Positions 1-12,228 of a DNA stretch of 64,000 nt are shown piece by piece. The position numbers were made by a program, and so were the translations under genes. Source of the stretch: Dipteronia dyeriana (lineage: Eukaryota; Streptophyta; Magnoliopsida; Sapindales; Sapindaceae); the NCBI GenBank assembly GCA_032871835.1, contig CM065296.1:18021501-18085500 (forward strand), given 5' to 3'. Each line of letters begins with the position of its first letter. Positions within the stretch are counted from its first letter, which is position 1. The notes beneath the pieces were generated by a model, which made no database searches, was not told the origin of the DNA, and was given only the letters and a program-made list of their open reading frames with translations.

Positions 1-1416
1 AAATCCTTTTCCAAATATATTTTCATATATAAAAGGATATTAGTATTTAAGTATTCTAGGTAAAATAGGGAACTAACTCTCATATAACCCTAGTTGACTT
101 AAACTTAAATACTAGACTAAGTAAAGAATAAAATAATCTAATTATTTTTATTTTTTATCTCAGTCATGATTTGAACCTGCAACCTCCATTTAATAATTAA
201 TTACTAATTCAAAATCATTAATTCATTAATTAAATAATCTAATTATCTAATTAATTTAATTATTAATATATTAATTAAATAATTTCATTATTCAATTAAT
301 CCCTGAATAAATACGTGTCACTTTCGTAACACAATTAATTGGACAATCCAACTAATTAACCGTGACCCTTGTTACCTTTAATCAATCGGGCTAGCAAGAG
401 GATCTAATGGACCCACGGTTTTGAGCTCTAATAATACTTAGAAATAATTAATTAAACTCTTTAATTAATATTTCGTGATTATTAACCTCGAAGTTATTCT
501 ATTGAAAACCCAAGGTTGCACTCTCGCAACTGTAGATGTATTACACAAATCAAAATTATTGTTGTCCATCGATATAACTATTACATATGGTATAATCGTC
601 CACAAGTAGTTCATAATTAGATCAAGGTCATAAAGTCTGTTATACCTATCTAGTTATATCTTTGACATTAAGTACCATTGATTCTCTAATGAACATTAAA
701 TCCTAACTTCCTTTACGAAAGAAGGAGAGCGCTCATGTTGTTCAAGCCCCGAATCAACCCTTATTAGAACTACTATCTACTTCTCACAAGAAAGAGTGGA
801 TTCCACTATTGTGCACAGACTTTCCTAGCCACAAGTCAAACCGTTATTCCAACATACAAATTTATTGAACGGGAATGCAACTTCGATCTCACCCATGGTA
901 TATCAAAAACTATGATCTAACCTAAAGAAGTTGATAAGACACTCAGAATTAAGATCACCCATATATAGCCATCATTAGTCGATATACATATGAATCAAAT
1001 CATGGAACGAATCTTAATGTGAGATTCATATAGATCGTGGTCCAGTCCTATATGATCACATCATATAAGGTGCCTCCATTCTCATGTCCCTATATGAATA
1101 GTCTAGGTTATGACCACTGTACATTACAGAATGGCTCGCAGCTATAGATTAACCATAAATTAAGTACCTAACTCTACTTGTTATCTATATATTCTTTAGT
1201 TTGATGATCTCAAACTAAATACCTCTATATATGACACTCATATACTCAGTTGGAGATTAGATTCGGCAGTCTTGGATGTTAAGTACACATGATATAAATG
1301 TATGAGAAAGATATATACTTCTTCTTTTATTAATGCTTCAGTCACATTTACAAATTATAAGCTTTTGGGCTTAAACCCTAATAGGGGACACTATTGAGGG
1401 GGTCGGGTCTGCAACA
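1..1416 (-). repeat. Partial LTR, probably Copia type, cut by the window edge
   Basis: Read on the minus strand, this block begins at 1416 with TGTTGCAGACCCGACC, a normal TG LTR start. It continues through a long non-coding stretch that reads like plant Copia LTRs (a phrase meaning 'cctattagggtttaagccc' near its start, then a long U3-like part and an AT-rich tail of AATTAATTA words at 190-300). The possible target duplication outside it is acact (1417-1421). The other end lies beyond position 1, so neither the element nor its orientation can be fully proved. The lineage call rests on resemblance only. Confidence 0.5.
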
Positions 1417-2056
1417 ACACTTGTACTGGGAGTTCCACCGGCCTCTCCAGCTTGAAGGCATAGTGGAGGGTTCGCTTCCTTCTGCGCCTCAGTTGCCTGA
1501 ACATTACCTCATTCACCAACATGAGGAATGTATGTAGTTACATCAGTGGGATTGAGGCAAATCGATCTTGGGTGGCGCTCTCAGCCAGGCTGGTACTAGC
1601 ATCGCCTACCGTGGGGGTAACTTTAGCATCTAATAAAACCCTGGATGGTCATCCTAACCTTATGGATGCCTTGTCAACTTGATCTAAGAAATGGTCGAAC
1701 ACAATGTCATCAGCAATAGGCTTAGCAAGGTCAGTCTTACCACCATCAGACTATCTGACGTTTAACTATAAATTGCATTAGGGCTTTACTAGCACGTTGT
1801 GTAGGAAGATTAGTTGGAGGTTGACTTATAGGGTAATCGGCTTGGGTATGAGATGAGTCAGGTTAAGGAGGGAGTTCTGTTTGTTGAAGATTAACCTGCT
1901 CCCTAACCTAAGTACTTGGCTATCATGATCGGGAAATCTGGATTTTCTACATACGTTGGAACCTATCTCTTTCTCTTATCTTGGCTTCTTCTCGGCCTCT
2001 CCCTCCGGCTCAAATCCTCTTCTTCAACTACCCTAATTGTCTGATTTTTTCTTACC
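1417..2056 (-). pseudogene. Degenerate coding-like stretch, unassigned
   Basis: On the minus strand an ATG near 2056 opens MVRKNQTIRVVEEEDL and then a basic run before a stop. Further on, fragments such as PTVGDASTSLAES and an Arg-rich stretch (RQLRRRRKR) appear in shifting frames. The composition and basic content resemble the N-terminal part of retrotransposon gag-like proteins, but I recognise no domain. It lies between the partial LTR at 1-1416 and Athila-like LTR DNA, so it is probably an internal fragment of one of them. It could also be noise. Confidence 0.25.
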
Positions 2057-2479
2057 ATATTAAACACTCAGAAAACTGTGTTACTTGAACAATTTCAACA
2101 CACATTGGCAACACTTCGGCACAATCTCTACCAACCATGGCAATCCGATGCACCACATATACCACATAGCCACAATCACAATCACAAGCAATAATAATAA
2201 CACCTACACCAATGAGTCAAGAAAAATCCAAAGTTCACCCAAAATTAGCCCTAATTTCACTCTAATCAACCAATACTCCTCCAATATCATGAGATTATCA
2301 ATGAAAACAGTTAATAAACTCTAGAAACACAAACCCACACTTCAATTTTAACATTTAAGCATTGAAACCTCTTCACATTCAAAAAATCCATATATCACAC
2401 AAACTAACCCTAGAATATGTAAGTGAATAGAGAAAAGGGATTTGGAACTATCAATGGTCTAAAACAAGTGACAAGGAGA
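2057..2479. other. Non-coding AT-rich stretch
   Basis: No gene is recognised. On the minus strand it looks like a retroelement leader or intron-like segment (T-rich, no long frame) between LTR-like DNA on the right and the coding-like fragment on the left. Confidence 0.3.
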
Positions 2480-3077
2480 AGAAATTACCTATTATGTGGG
2501 CTGGAAGTCTTCAACTTCACGAGGGGGGAATGAGAGGCATTTTGAACTTGAAATTATGGTGAAGTGGTGCCCTACTAAGAACTATCAATTATATAGTATC
2601 GTTGTATCGCGATCGATATGTCATGGTCATCCAAGACAGAAATCATGACGGTGACATCTAAACGATGTCATTTCTCTTAAAAATCCATTTGTCATGGTTG
2701 ATCAACCTAGCGATACATCGAGCGATGCCTTAGCAACAAAAATTCTAGTGTTGCTAATGCCACGATCTTCCAAGATGGAATCATAACCATGATATCATTC
2801 CTCAACTTCATCTTTGCGTTGTCGAGGTTTAGCTCCAAGTGACACTTCAAGTGACTCATCAATGACCGCAATCTTCGTATGGTAAGTGTGACGGTCGTCC
2901 AAGGCGATATCCTGACCGTGACACACCTAGAAAATATCTTTTGGATGGCTGCCAACATACCTAATGTTCCTTATCTACACACATACTCAACATCAAACAT
3001 ATCAAAGGCATTTGCTTGAAAATATTGAGTTTGTAAAGCTGTCTTAGCTATTAGACTTGAAAATATAATTAAAATCA
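2480..3077 (-). repeat. Athila-like LTR region (possible 3' LTR of the outer element)
   Basis: On the minus strand a purine tract, TTTGGGGG (about 3078-3087), is followed at once by TGATTTTAATTA. This is the expected PPT/LTR junction of Athila-type Ty3/gypsy elements. The block then carries three imperfect copies of a motif reading like CTTGGAYGACCRTGACA (plus-strand positions about 2618, 2757 and 2887). The same motif occurs in the LTR at the other end of the outer element (51487, 51605). The inner boundary near 2480 is a guess. The block does not align cleanly by eye with 50555-51890, so the two ends may come from related but different copies. Confidence 0.45.
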
Positions 3078-3236
3078 CCCCCAAACCTATATTTTTCTAC
3101 ACCTTGCATGAAAATCATGACTTAGCTTCAAAATATAAAGTGTGGATCAATATAGACTTGGGAGTGAAGTGAATCATAACCATTCATAATTATTACTCAA
3201 ACTGAAAAAGTTATTGAAAATAAGGATACCTTGGTT

Positions 3237-3256
3237 GGTTGTCTCCCACCAAGTGC
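3237..3256 (-). other. Athila-type pre-LTR conserved box
   Basis: The minus strand reads GCACTTGGTGGGAGACAACC. A very similar box (CGCTTG.TGGGAGGCAACCC) is known just before the polypurine tract in many plant Athila elements. It supports reading 2480-4667 as the 3' part of a minus-strand Athila element. Confidence 0.45.
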
Positions 3257-3657
3257 ACTATTTTACGTCTAGGCAAGACATGGTGATAGCACTACGGCTG
3301 TTAAAGCACTTGTTCCTCCAACTTAGTGATGTCTTAATTGGAGCTTCCACAATTTATGACAAAAAGTTTTGAAATTTCCTCACTGTGAAGAGTTTCCTTA
3401 CCACAAACGGTGGTGTCTCTTACTTGGTCAAGTTTGTCCTTTCGAACCCAAACTTGTCGAACTTCCCTTGGCCTTCCCTTAGGCATCCTTCGTATTTTTT
3501 TGCACACTTCCATGAATTCAAAACATTGGGCCTTTTTTTGACCGCTAGTGTGGTAAAAATGACATTTGTGAGGAAAACAAGAGGAGCCACCTTCTATCTA
3601 CTCAACTCTTGGCTTTGGATGGTTTGAAATTCTCTCGATAGTATTTATGCTTTGTTT

Positions 3658-3966
3658 TTAGGTCAAGGTTTCAATTGTTCGCTCGGCTCTTTCAAGCTCC
3701 ACCAAGAAATTACATTCCTTTACTCTTGCCACTTTCAAGGCACTCTCCTGCCAACTCAAATCCTCATAAATGGCATCGATTGTCTTGTCTTTCTGCTCGA
3801 CTTGCCATTGTAATTTCTTAGTTCTTCGGACAAAATTTTCCTCTTGCTCATCTATTAATCTTACAAGATCTTCCGCGTTCTTGATTTCTTTGTCCCTTTC
3901 TTTCTCAAGGACATCCATCTTCTTCATCAAGTCCGTGTTTTTACTCATAAGCTCATTAATGTCCAA
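3658..3966 (-). pseudogene. Coiled-coil fragment in the 3' part of the outer Athila-like element
   Basis: A 102-codon minus-strand frame starts MDINELMSKNTDLMKKMDV. It is rich in Glu, Lys and Leu with heptad-like spacing, so a coiled coil is likely. It lies directly after the protease remnant in the same direction. In complete Athila elements that position is followed by reverse transcriptase, RNase H and integrase, none of which is visible here, so a large deletion near 3970 probably joins protease to a 3'-terminal ORF. I do not recognise the protein family. Confidence 0.4.
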
Positions 3967-4073
3967 GAATGCTTGTTTGTTACATGTATGTCCAATTTGA
4001 TCACCTTCCCCACCCCTAAAGGTGCCAAGATCTCATCTAAATACTCATTTGTATTTTCTAAATCATCTTTTGA

Positions 4074-4667
4074 CTAAAACATATCCACTGCTAAACAGTC
4101 AACTAAGTTAGACATGAAAACCTTAAATTCTACAGTGTCATCCAAGACGGTCATGGAAAGTTTTCCATCATGTTCATCAATGATTGTTCTTGCAGTCTTC
4201 ATGAATGGTCTATCTAAAAGGATAGATCTCATATTCATTTCACCACTTACATCTTCCATGTCTAAGACTACAAAATCTGCTGGGATGATAAGCTTGTCAA
4301 CTTGCACTAACACATTTTCCACAATCCCTCTAGGGTACCTTGCTGAACCATCTTGTAACAAAAGTAACATCGTACTTGGATTGAGCTCATTCAACTCAAG
4401 ATGCTTCTAATTGGCGAAAGGCAACAAATTGATGCTAGCACCTAAGTCTAACATAGTCTTCTCAAGTTTGGAACCCCCAACTGTGATGTTTATACAAAAA
4501 CTCCCCAGATCCTTTAGCTTGTGTGGAAGCTCCTTCTGTAAAACTACACTAGCACTACCTGCTATGTACTCTTGGTGATTTGCCCCAAACTTTTACCGGT
4601 TGGTATAAAGTCTCTTGAAAAACTTAGCATATGCCGACATCTTTTCTATCATATCTAGCAATGGTAA
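4074..4667 (-). pseudogene. Athila-lineage gag-pol remnant: aspartic protease region
   Basis: The minus strand from 4667 reads PLLDMIEKMSAYAKFFKRLY, then an MLDLGASINLLPFA motif near 4455-4415 and, after one stop, SARYPRGIVENVLVQVDKL and a DRPFMKTARTIID region ending near 4074. DLGASINL is the Athila form of the retropepsin active site, and the GIVENVLVQVDK and RPF(M/L)xTxR(T/A) blocks follow it in the usual order. In-frame stops (for example just after LLPFAN and in KRLYTNR*) show it is dead. The upstream half of the same frame lies beyond the inserted Tat element at 45594-46380, and the codons join cleanly across it. Confidence 0.8.
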
Positions 4668-5705
4668 TGTTAATAGCCAGTTTTGGCAAAGGGTCAAAGG
4701 GAAATTATCCACCTGGTTAGAGCCTGAGAACACCTCTATGTACTACATAGGCACCAGACGCGGTGGTATACCTCACAGTACCGAGTCCAACACGATCCTT
4801 GTAATTCGACGTAGTGGTAGGAGTTGGTTGAAGCTCCCGTCCCTCTGCGAACCTCCTAGCTGGCACCAAGTTACCTTTACACTCTTTTGTTAACTTGCCG
4901 AGGCATACATTCTACCATTCCAGTAGAAAGGAAGATGCCCGAAAAGCTCTAGTAAGATCAACCAAGTGCCTCGTTACTGGGAAGGTACCTCAAGGTACCT
5001 CACAATTTTCATTGATCAAGTGCCACCAAGATGATACCTCAGAGTACCATGACAATAAACTAGTACCCTGAGGTACCCTGAGGTATCCCGCTGTATCACC
5101 AGGTCGACGCTCTAAGTTGCTACACCACCAATAGATGACATCAGATTATTCGTCAAACACTGTGGGTGAACTCAATGTACACCGTTATAATTGATGAGTT
5201 TAAAAGGTAAACAAACACCTTTTCAGCCAAGATATTCTCCGACTATTCTCCAAGATCAATTGCATTAACCAGAAAATCCTGTTAAACGGGGAAAGTGGAT
5301 CAATCCATTGACCTCTGAATTGTTCTTCTAGAGAAAACCCTAGACTTCATGTATAAATAGGAGAAGAATATCAACGAAAGGGGAAATCGAGAGACAAAAA
5401 GGCCTTCAAAGCCATCACCATTTTTAGTAGTATCCATTTATCAACAGAAACGAGTTAGTCATCTCCATTCATTGAACCAAAATACAGAGAAAGTGATTGA
5501 GTGTCCCATTTCATTGTACTAGAGATTGTATCTTGATTTATTGATAATAAAAAGAACATTGCTTAGTATACCATTTCATTTGTTCTTATCTTCTTATCAA
5601 ACTCACACGTGCACCCAGTACCGAAGGTACCTAACGTCGACAGCGATCCACTAGGGCAGCGGTGTCAACTGAAATTTCTCACCTTGAGTAAATTTTTGGC
5701 TAACA
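4668..5705 (+). repeat. Tat element 5' LTR
   Basis: This 1038-bp LTR pairs with 44570-45593 (1024 bp). Matching landmarks include GTACTACATAGG near 4738/44640, the TATAAATAGGAG promoter core and the CACGTGCACCC box near the 3' end. The two copies differ at many positions, so the insertion is old. It interrupts the Athila frame at a Pro-Leu codon pair. Confidence 0.9.
5352..5359 (+). promoter_or_regulatory. TATA box in Tat 5' LTR
   Basis: TATAAATA lies about 350 bp before the LTR end, and the 3' LTR keeps the same octamer at 45238-45245. It is the likely core promoter of the element. Confidence 0.6.
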
Positions 5706-5710
5706 CTTTT

Positions 5711-5728
5711 TGGCATCGTCTGTGGGGA
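5711..5728 (+). other. Tat-type primer binding site
   Basis: TGGCATCGTCTGTGGGGA lies 5 bp after the LTR end. The box TGGCGCCGTCTGTGGGGA is characteristic of plant Tat-clade elements, and this copy differs from it by what look like CG to CA/TG decay changes. Confidence 0.75.
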
Positions 5729-5940
5729 CAATCCATACCCTTTTTAAAATCACGTGTTTGAGTTTTCTTTTGTGTATACGTTCATGCTATGAAGCTTCGA
5801 TCCTCCTAAGGGCCGGTCGAGATATCTGGGTACAAATCTATAGTTTCCACCAAGAAGGCTCAAAAGAAAGGCAAGAGATCGAGCACCCAGATCTTGCTCC
5901 AGCATCGGTTAATATCGCTCAAGCTCCTGCTCCCCTAGTG

Positions 5941-7608
5941 ATGGGCCAAACCATTCTTGATCAGTAGATTGCGGCTTTCGTTAAAAGTATCCATCAACGA
6001 CTAGTTGCAGAGGGAATCACCATTCAACCGGTATGACCAAACGTCTACGAGGACCCAAACCTGCTAGGAGTCAAGACCACTGCTTTTGACGGGTTGGGTC
6101 ACAATAAACGATACCAGGTCATGACATGTTAGGGCCCCTATGTTTAATCCAGGATCAGTTAGGGCCAATGTCCCCAGATCTGATTGGAAAGACCAGTTAC
6201 ATGCCCTAGCAAATGAAATCAGTCATCGATATACTGCTAAAAGGTTCCAGCCACTTAGGACAACCAGTGGACATCAGAAGGGAGCCCCGAGCTGATGTAG
6301 GATGTAGCAGAATGAGTCATCGGAAAAACCCCTCTCAAAAAGACTATCAGGGTGGGGATCCTTTTTTATCAAAAGGATCAGACAATGAGAGCTCTGAGGT
6401 CAAGTCTAAGAACTATGGAAATAAGCGCATGCGAGATCAACTAGTACAGATGCTGAAGAAGATCCAAGAGTTGAAGAGGGGTAATCACAAGAAGAACCGA
6501 AAGAACCCCTTTGGTGAGATGAATTTCTCCTTCTCCTGGAAGACCACGGAATCAGAGATTCTCCTAAAATTTAAAATGCCAACAGATAAGTTTTCTAGAA
6601 CCGAGGATCCTTTGAGCCACCTGGAGAGCTACGTCATGTAGATGGAGGTCTAGAATGCGACAAGAGCAACTATGTGTAGAATGTTCCTGACTACACTGAT
6701 TGATTATGCCAAGACTTGGTTCAAGAAGCTATCAGAAGGCAGTGTAGATAGCTTCACCAAATTTTCTAGCGACTTTTGCTCACAATTCCAAGGGGTCAAG
6801 CCACGAATCATAGATCTAACCCGTTTACAGTATGTGATCTAGGAGCGAGGGGAAACACTCAGGTCCTACATGGAAAGGTTCCATAAAGAGGTGATCTAGA
6901 TGAGAATCTTTACTGAGAAGGAGATCTTGGCCAACCTTCACAGGAACCTGTGGGTAAAGAGACTATTTCGATCATTTGCCAAGTGCCCTCCTAAGACCAA
7001 TCTAGAGGCCTATGATAAAGCCCTCGAGCAGGTCGAGATAGATTAATAGCTCAAGGTCAAAATCAAGCATGATAATTTGAGGACCACTAAGCGCTAAAAG
7101 AAGGTGGTGCCCAAAACAGTACGAGCCTTGAAGATGTGGAATAGACCCCCCCAATCGGTCTACGTATTGCTCTCCACTTGTTCAAACCTAGCGGGAGAGG
7201 TACCCAGCAAGGTGAACACTACCTCGAGCATCACCTCTACCAAGAGTCGTGGCCATTGTAACACAAGATGAGATGGGTTACAACCCTTGCACCCTACTGA
7301 ATGCATCTCGTGAGACGATCACCATCCATGATAAGGGACAGTTCAAAAAACCTTGTCCCATGAAAGCACCAGGGGATACAAGGAACCGGTACAAGTACTA
7401 TGATTTCCATAAGGATGTAGGGCATAACACCTCAGAGTGCTTCAGTCTACGCAATCAGATAGAAGCGCTGGTAAGATGTGGCTACATGGTAGAATTCTTA
7501 CAGCAAGTTTACGAAAGCATCCACATAGGAAAAGAGGTATATGCAGAGATCCGGGACCATGCTGAGAAAAGGAAAGAAGAGCAAAAGGACCTGATGCAAC
7601 AAATCTAG
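5941..7608 (+). pseudogene. Tat gag remnant (retrotransposon gag core plus zinc-knuckle region)
   Basis: The readable core runs from about 6540 to 7048. It includes KFKMPTDKFSRTEDPLSHLE, an AKTWFKKL motif, FxxQFQGVKP-like text, ERGETLRSYMERFHKEV and a NLEAYDKALEQVEID end, which together match the plant retrotransposon gag family. A second open stretch (7249-7608) holds YYDFHKDVGHNTSECFSLRN, the Tat zinc-knuckle block with its first Cys lost, followed by QIEALVRCGYMVEFL. At least three stops in the core (after YVM, YVI and EVI) are TAG where family members have CAG (Gln). The N-terminal part (5941-6530) is hard to align, and its start is not defined. Confidence 0.75.
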
Positions 7609-7612
7609 GTCG

Positions 7613-8175
7613 TACTTATAATCAGTGGAGGCACCACCTTGACAGGAACCTACAATAACTTCAGAAAGAACCACGCCAGAAAGATACCTCGGATCGAAAA
7701 AGGTCAGAGGATTTTTAAGGTTGATCGAAGCTCTATAGCGACCTTCCAGTTCGCTCAAATCATTTTTACCAAAGCTGATGTATACAACACCATTTAACCA
7801 TATGATGATCCCACGATGGTCACAATGCAAATCGTCAAATGTTTGGTCTACCATGTGCTGGTCGACACAGGTAGTAGCGTGGACATCCTATTCAAAGACA
7901 CCCTAGAGAAGCTTAACTTGAAGCAGTGGTGCTACAACAGTTGCACCACCCCTGTACGGCTTCACCGGGGACTCAATTGTGCCAGTTGGATAGAAGAGTT
8001 TTCCAGTGGTCATTGGGACTGCACTTCTCCAGTAGAATATCATGACTAACTTCAATGTGGTGGACACCTCATCGGCCTACAAAGCCATTTTGGGAAGGCC
8101 TTTCTTGTTAGCCCTCAAGGGGGTACTATCTATCTACCATAACATCTTGAAGTTTTCGGTAAGGAATAAGGCATG
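7613..8175 (+). pseudogene. Tat aspartic protease remnant
   Basis: The frame includes IISGG near 7618, then HVLVDTGSSVDILF at 7852-7893, the retropepsin active site in Tat form. After a frameshift near 7950, the text SSAYKAILGRPFLLALKGVLS appears at about 8068-8130, the usual flap-to-C-terminal block (YxxILGRPFL). The active-site Asp is kept, but stops and the shift make it non-functional. It is followed directly by the reverse transcriptase. Confidence 0.75.
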
Positions 8176-8459
8176 AGAATTGCGTGTAGATCAGCAGACT
8201 GCTCGTAAGTGCTGTGCAGTATCTACAAATCCCACAACACTAGCGAAACAGTATGCACAAGTAGGCATAGTATGAGGGCAAGAATCACCATAAATAGAAT
8301 CCAGGCTCCTAGGGGCTGCTGAATGATTGACAGATTAACCAGAAAGTGATGTACAAGATGAGGACGAAGTAGAAGAAGATCGGGGATAGGCTAGTAGGCA
8401 TCCCATAGATAAGTTATAAGAGATCCCAATCAGAGGAGATGACCCATCCAGAGAGCTAG

Positions 8460-9130
8460 GGGTGAAAGAATTCTTCATTGAGCTTCTCCAAGAATACAAT
8501 GACATATTCACTTGGAGTCATGACGAGATTCTAAGGATTCCCATCTCCTCGGTGGCTCACAGGTTAGCAGTTGAACCAACCTTCAAGCCGATCAAGCAAA
8601 AGAAGCAACACTTCAACATCGAGAAAATTTTGCCATACAGGAGGAGGTTGATAAATTGATAAAATCTAGTTTCATCAGGGAATCACGATACCCCGATTGG
8701 ATCTTGAACGTGGTCTAGGTCACTAAAGCAAACGGGAAGTGGCGCATGTGCATTGATTACACCAACCTCAACCGCGCCTACCCGAATGATAGCTTTCCTC
8801 TGCCAAAAATCGACTAGTTCGTGGACTCTACCACGGGAAACAAGATCCTAAGCTTTATGGATGCATTTTTGGGGTACAACCAGATTATGATGCACCGCGT
8901 GGACAGAGACAAAACCAGTTTCATCACCGGGCAAAGTCTCTACTGGTACAAGGTGATACCTTTCGGTCTCAAAAACACTGGAGCCACCTATCAACGTCTA
9001 GTTAACCGGTTGTTCTAGATAGAGATAGGAAGGCAATGGGGGTATATATTGATGACATGATCACCAAATCCTAGAAAGCAGAGGAGTATTGGGACCATCT
9101 CTACCGAGCTTTCTAAATTTTAAGAAAAAA
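8460..9130 (+). pseudogene. Tat reverse transcriptase remnant
   Basis: Blocks appear in the expected order: a YNDIFTWSHDEI linker at about 8496-8531, then VDKLIKSSFIRESRYPDWI, TKANGKWRMCIDYTNLNRAY, LSFMDAFLGYNQIMM, VIPFGLKNTGATYQRLVN and, one frame over, GVYIDDM at about 9039-9059. The YIDD active site is readable at 9045-9056. Stops replace Gln in KID*FVD and NVV*VTK. A frameshift near 9030 separates the polymerase core from YIDD. Confidence 0.82.
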
Positions 9131-9479
9131 CAAATGTTGCTGAACCTCACTAAGTGTGCATTAAGGGTAACCGCATGAAAGTTCATCAGATTAATGGTTC
9201 ATGAGAGAGGTATTAAGGCCAATCTGGAAAAGATCCAAGCTATCTTGAACCTAAAGTCTCCTACCTCACTAAAAAAAATATAGGAATTAACTAGGCGAGT
9301 AACAGTGCTAAACTGGTTTATTTCATGATAGACTGACAAATGCCTTCCTTTCTTCAAGGTGATCAACATAGGGATGAAATATGAAGTGGGACCAGAACAA
9401 CAAATAGACATTCCAGGCTTTAAAAAAGTATTTATCCAACCGGCCATTGCCGGTCAAGCCAGACTCCATAGAAGAGCTG

Positions 9480-9973
9480 TAAATTTGTTTGTCTGTGTCC
9501 GAGGCAGTTGTAAGAGGGGCTTTGGTTAAAAAATGTAGGGCTGGGGTTCGGTGACCTATCTATTATATGAGTCATTTATTAACCAAGCCCGAGAAGAATT
9601 ATGTTCTCCTCATGAAGCTCGCATTTGCCTTAGTGACCTCAACGAGAAAGCTCTGCTCCTACTTCCAGGCGCATACAGTAGTGGTAGTGATTGATCAACC
9701 TCTCCGCCAGTTCCTGCGGAGGCTGATGTGTCTAGAAGGTTAGTTATTTGAGCCATCAATCTCACTAAGTTCATCTTGAAGTACAAAGCTAGAATCACCA
9801 TCAAAGTTTAGGCGTTAGAAGACTTCGGAGTAGAATTCTCAGCACCTCTCAACTCTGATGCTCCAGTGAAGGCGTGTCCAAATTCAGAGAAAGTTAGGGG
9901 AGAGGTCGACTACAATCCTTGGATCCTCTTCACCGATGGGGCATCTAGATAAGTTAGGGGAGAGGCCGGTATT
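9480..9973 (+). pseudogene. Tat RNase H, 5' part, cut by element A
   Basis: The frame reads SEAVVRGALVKK, then IYYMSHLLTKPEKNYVLLMKLA at about 9560-9622, the RT-connection region, and later NPWILFTDGASR near 9914-9949, the start of RNase H with its first catalytic Asp. The sequence ends at GEAGI, where copia element A is inserted. The rest resumes at 38743. A short direct repeat, AAGTTAGGGGAGAG (9892 and 9953), brackets the catalytic block. Confidence 0.75.
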
Positions 9974-12226
9974 TTTTGGGATTATTCTAGATAGCAAGAG
10001 TATAATAATGTACTTGACAATCTTGTCATATTAATAAAGTGATTTCTAGTTTAACAAATCTTATAGCATTTATAGTTTAATTATTATAATTATCAAAAGT
10101 AAATAAATAAAAGGTCAAAAGATTATGAGAAAAGAAGAATTGTTCATGCATCTAGATATGTATGAGGTAGACATAATTCTTTAGTTAGTCTTGAATAATA
10201 TTCACAACTTAAGATAAAGGTTGGACACCTTTATCTTGTCAAAGTTGTAGATTCTTTTGCTAGCATTTGAGTGGGATCAAATGTGTTATGATGAGTCTAA
10301 AATCATCAAAGTGTGGTGTCTTTGGGCAAAAGAATCTAGTGGACTGGGTGCATTGAATTGGATCACAATGAAATACTTTATCTAGAATCGTCAATGGATA
10401 AAAGTTTTCACTTGAAGACAATCAGAGAGTCTATCTCAATTTTGAGATAAATGATGGACTTATGGTTGCAAGTGTTATCATTTGAGCTATCAATGAGTAC
10501 GATTATATAGCATAGTCTATCCTCGATAGTTTGGTGGTATTCATTTGTTAATCGATAGATGACTTCATTTATAGATAAGGACATCGTGGCTATATTTATT
10601 AAATGAGAGTAGAATACAATCATATGGATGTTTTGAGGTATTAGATATTAAATCTTAACGTTAAGTTTTCAATAGTGTCTATTGAAACATGGCTTCTTGA
10701 CAAGTCAAAATATCCAAATTCAAAATGTGGTCATATGAGTAAATATGGTAACTTGGAGAGTTATAGGCTGTCTATGAGCTTTTGGCGATTACTGGTATTC
10801 TTCACGAGGATACACCATCTCCATTAAGATTTTCTAGGGTACGAATGAGAAATATTAACTTATTCTATCTTTATTTAAGAGTTCAATTTTAGTTCTTTAG
10901 TTGAATGAACTAAAATTAGTAGATCGGACCTAAGTGAATCATTTGTTGATTGTGATTGTGATTGGGTTGTGTCTATTGGAGCTTAAATTTAGATAGCCTG
11001 CCAAGATCCCTAATCCACACGAACTTGAATGGATCACTTGATATATTCTAGCGGACCAATTTGGGGTCCATCTAGAATTGTATTAAGGCATGTGGACTAG
11101 TTTCTTTTGTAAGAATGGCTCTAAATCACATGTGGAATTTTTGTTAACGTCCAACGGATTTAATAAAATTAGAAAAATAATATATTGGCCCATATATATG
11201 TGTTGGGCGGCAAGGCTATATAAAATAGCTCAATATATTGTTTTTTTATTCTATTATTTAATTAAATAGAAATTAATTAATTTTTTGATTTATTAATTAT
11301 TTGATTAAAAGTCAAAATCTTTTTTCTGGTAGGTGTTGGTCTCCTAATATTATACTATTGTTGGTAGTATAATTAATAATAAAGACTATATTTGATAAGT
11401 AGATAAATAAAAGGAATTATTTATCTAGTCAAATTAGGAAATCTTTTTATATTGTTACAAATACAGTATTGAGTTGGATTAAGAGTCTTGGTGTAGAGTA
11501 GAATTCTTCTTTGAAAAGGATTCTTAACCACCAAGTAAATCCACATAAGAAAAGGATTCTTAACAACCAAGTAAATCCTTTTTAGGAATGGATTTGAAAT
11601 CCTAATATATTTCCAAGAGAAAATTCAGCCAACCCTATATATATAAGTAAAAGTTCGGCCATCACTAGTATTTTTGAGAGAAGATTTCAGCTACCATAGA
11701 ATTTTGAGGGAGAAAATTCTGTTTTGCTATAGACAAAATTTGATCAACTCTAAGAAATAGTGTGAGATTCGACAAAGAAGAAAAGAAAGAAAGAACGTTT
11801 AGTTTTCGATACTACACTAGTAGCCTTTACATTAAAAGGTTTTGTGTACAACATCGAATCAAGGTTCATGCGAGTTTCAATAAAATTGATTGATAATTCA
11901 CAAGTTATTTAACGTTCTTTGTTTTCCTCTTGGAGGATTATTGTAACTGACAAAGATACAGATTTTGTTTGTTTCCATCCTCAGGTATACAATTAAAAGA
12001 GAGGGAGTCCACACTTCTAGGTGATTCACGTTCGTGATTGGATTGTAAGATCTTAAGGATTCAATTCGGTGCTAGTTCAATCGTCACGAGAAAAAGGTAC
12101 GATACTTTTATATACATCAATTAATCTAGGGTTAAGGTTCTTGTTATTATAAAGGGAAAAAATTTATTTATACCGAAACCCTAATTTATAAATTTTTCAT
12201 GCTTCCGCTGCACGATTTTCCCTTCA
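9974..12226 (+). repeat. Element A 5' LTR
   Basis: This 2253-bp LTR has a decayed start, TTTTGGGATTA, where the other copies have TGTTGGGATTA or TGTTAGGATTA. It ends TTTTCCCTTCA. It matches, piece by piece, the split 3' LTR and, more distantly, the LTRs of B (2473 bp) and E (2248 bp). The U3 holds two copies of an AAGGATTCTTAACCACCAAG box (11517-11590), just upstream of the TATA box. Confidence 0.9.
11636..11645 (+). promoter_or_regulatory. TATA box in element A LTR
   Basis: CCCTATATATATATAAG is placed as in the B LTRs, where ACCTATATATATGTGG follows the same AAGGATT boxes. It is the probable core promoter. Confidence 0.5.
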
Positions 12227-12228
12227 AT

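Noticed and set aside
5710..5967. 85-codon frame overlapping the Tat PBS
   Set aside because: It starts inside the primer binding site and leader. No gag similarity until about 6540.
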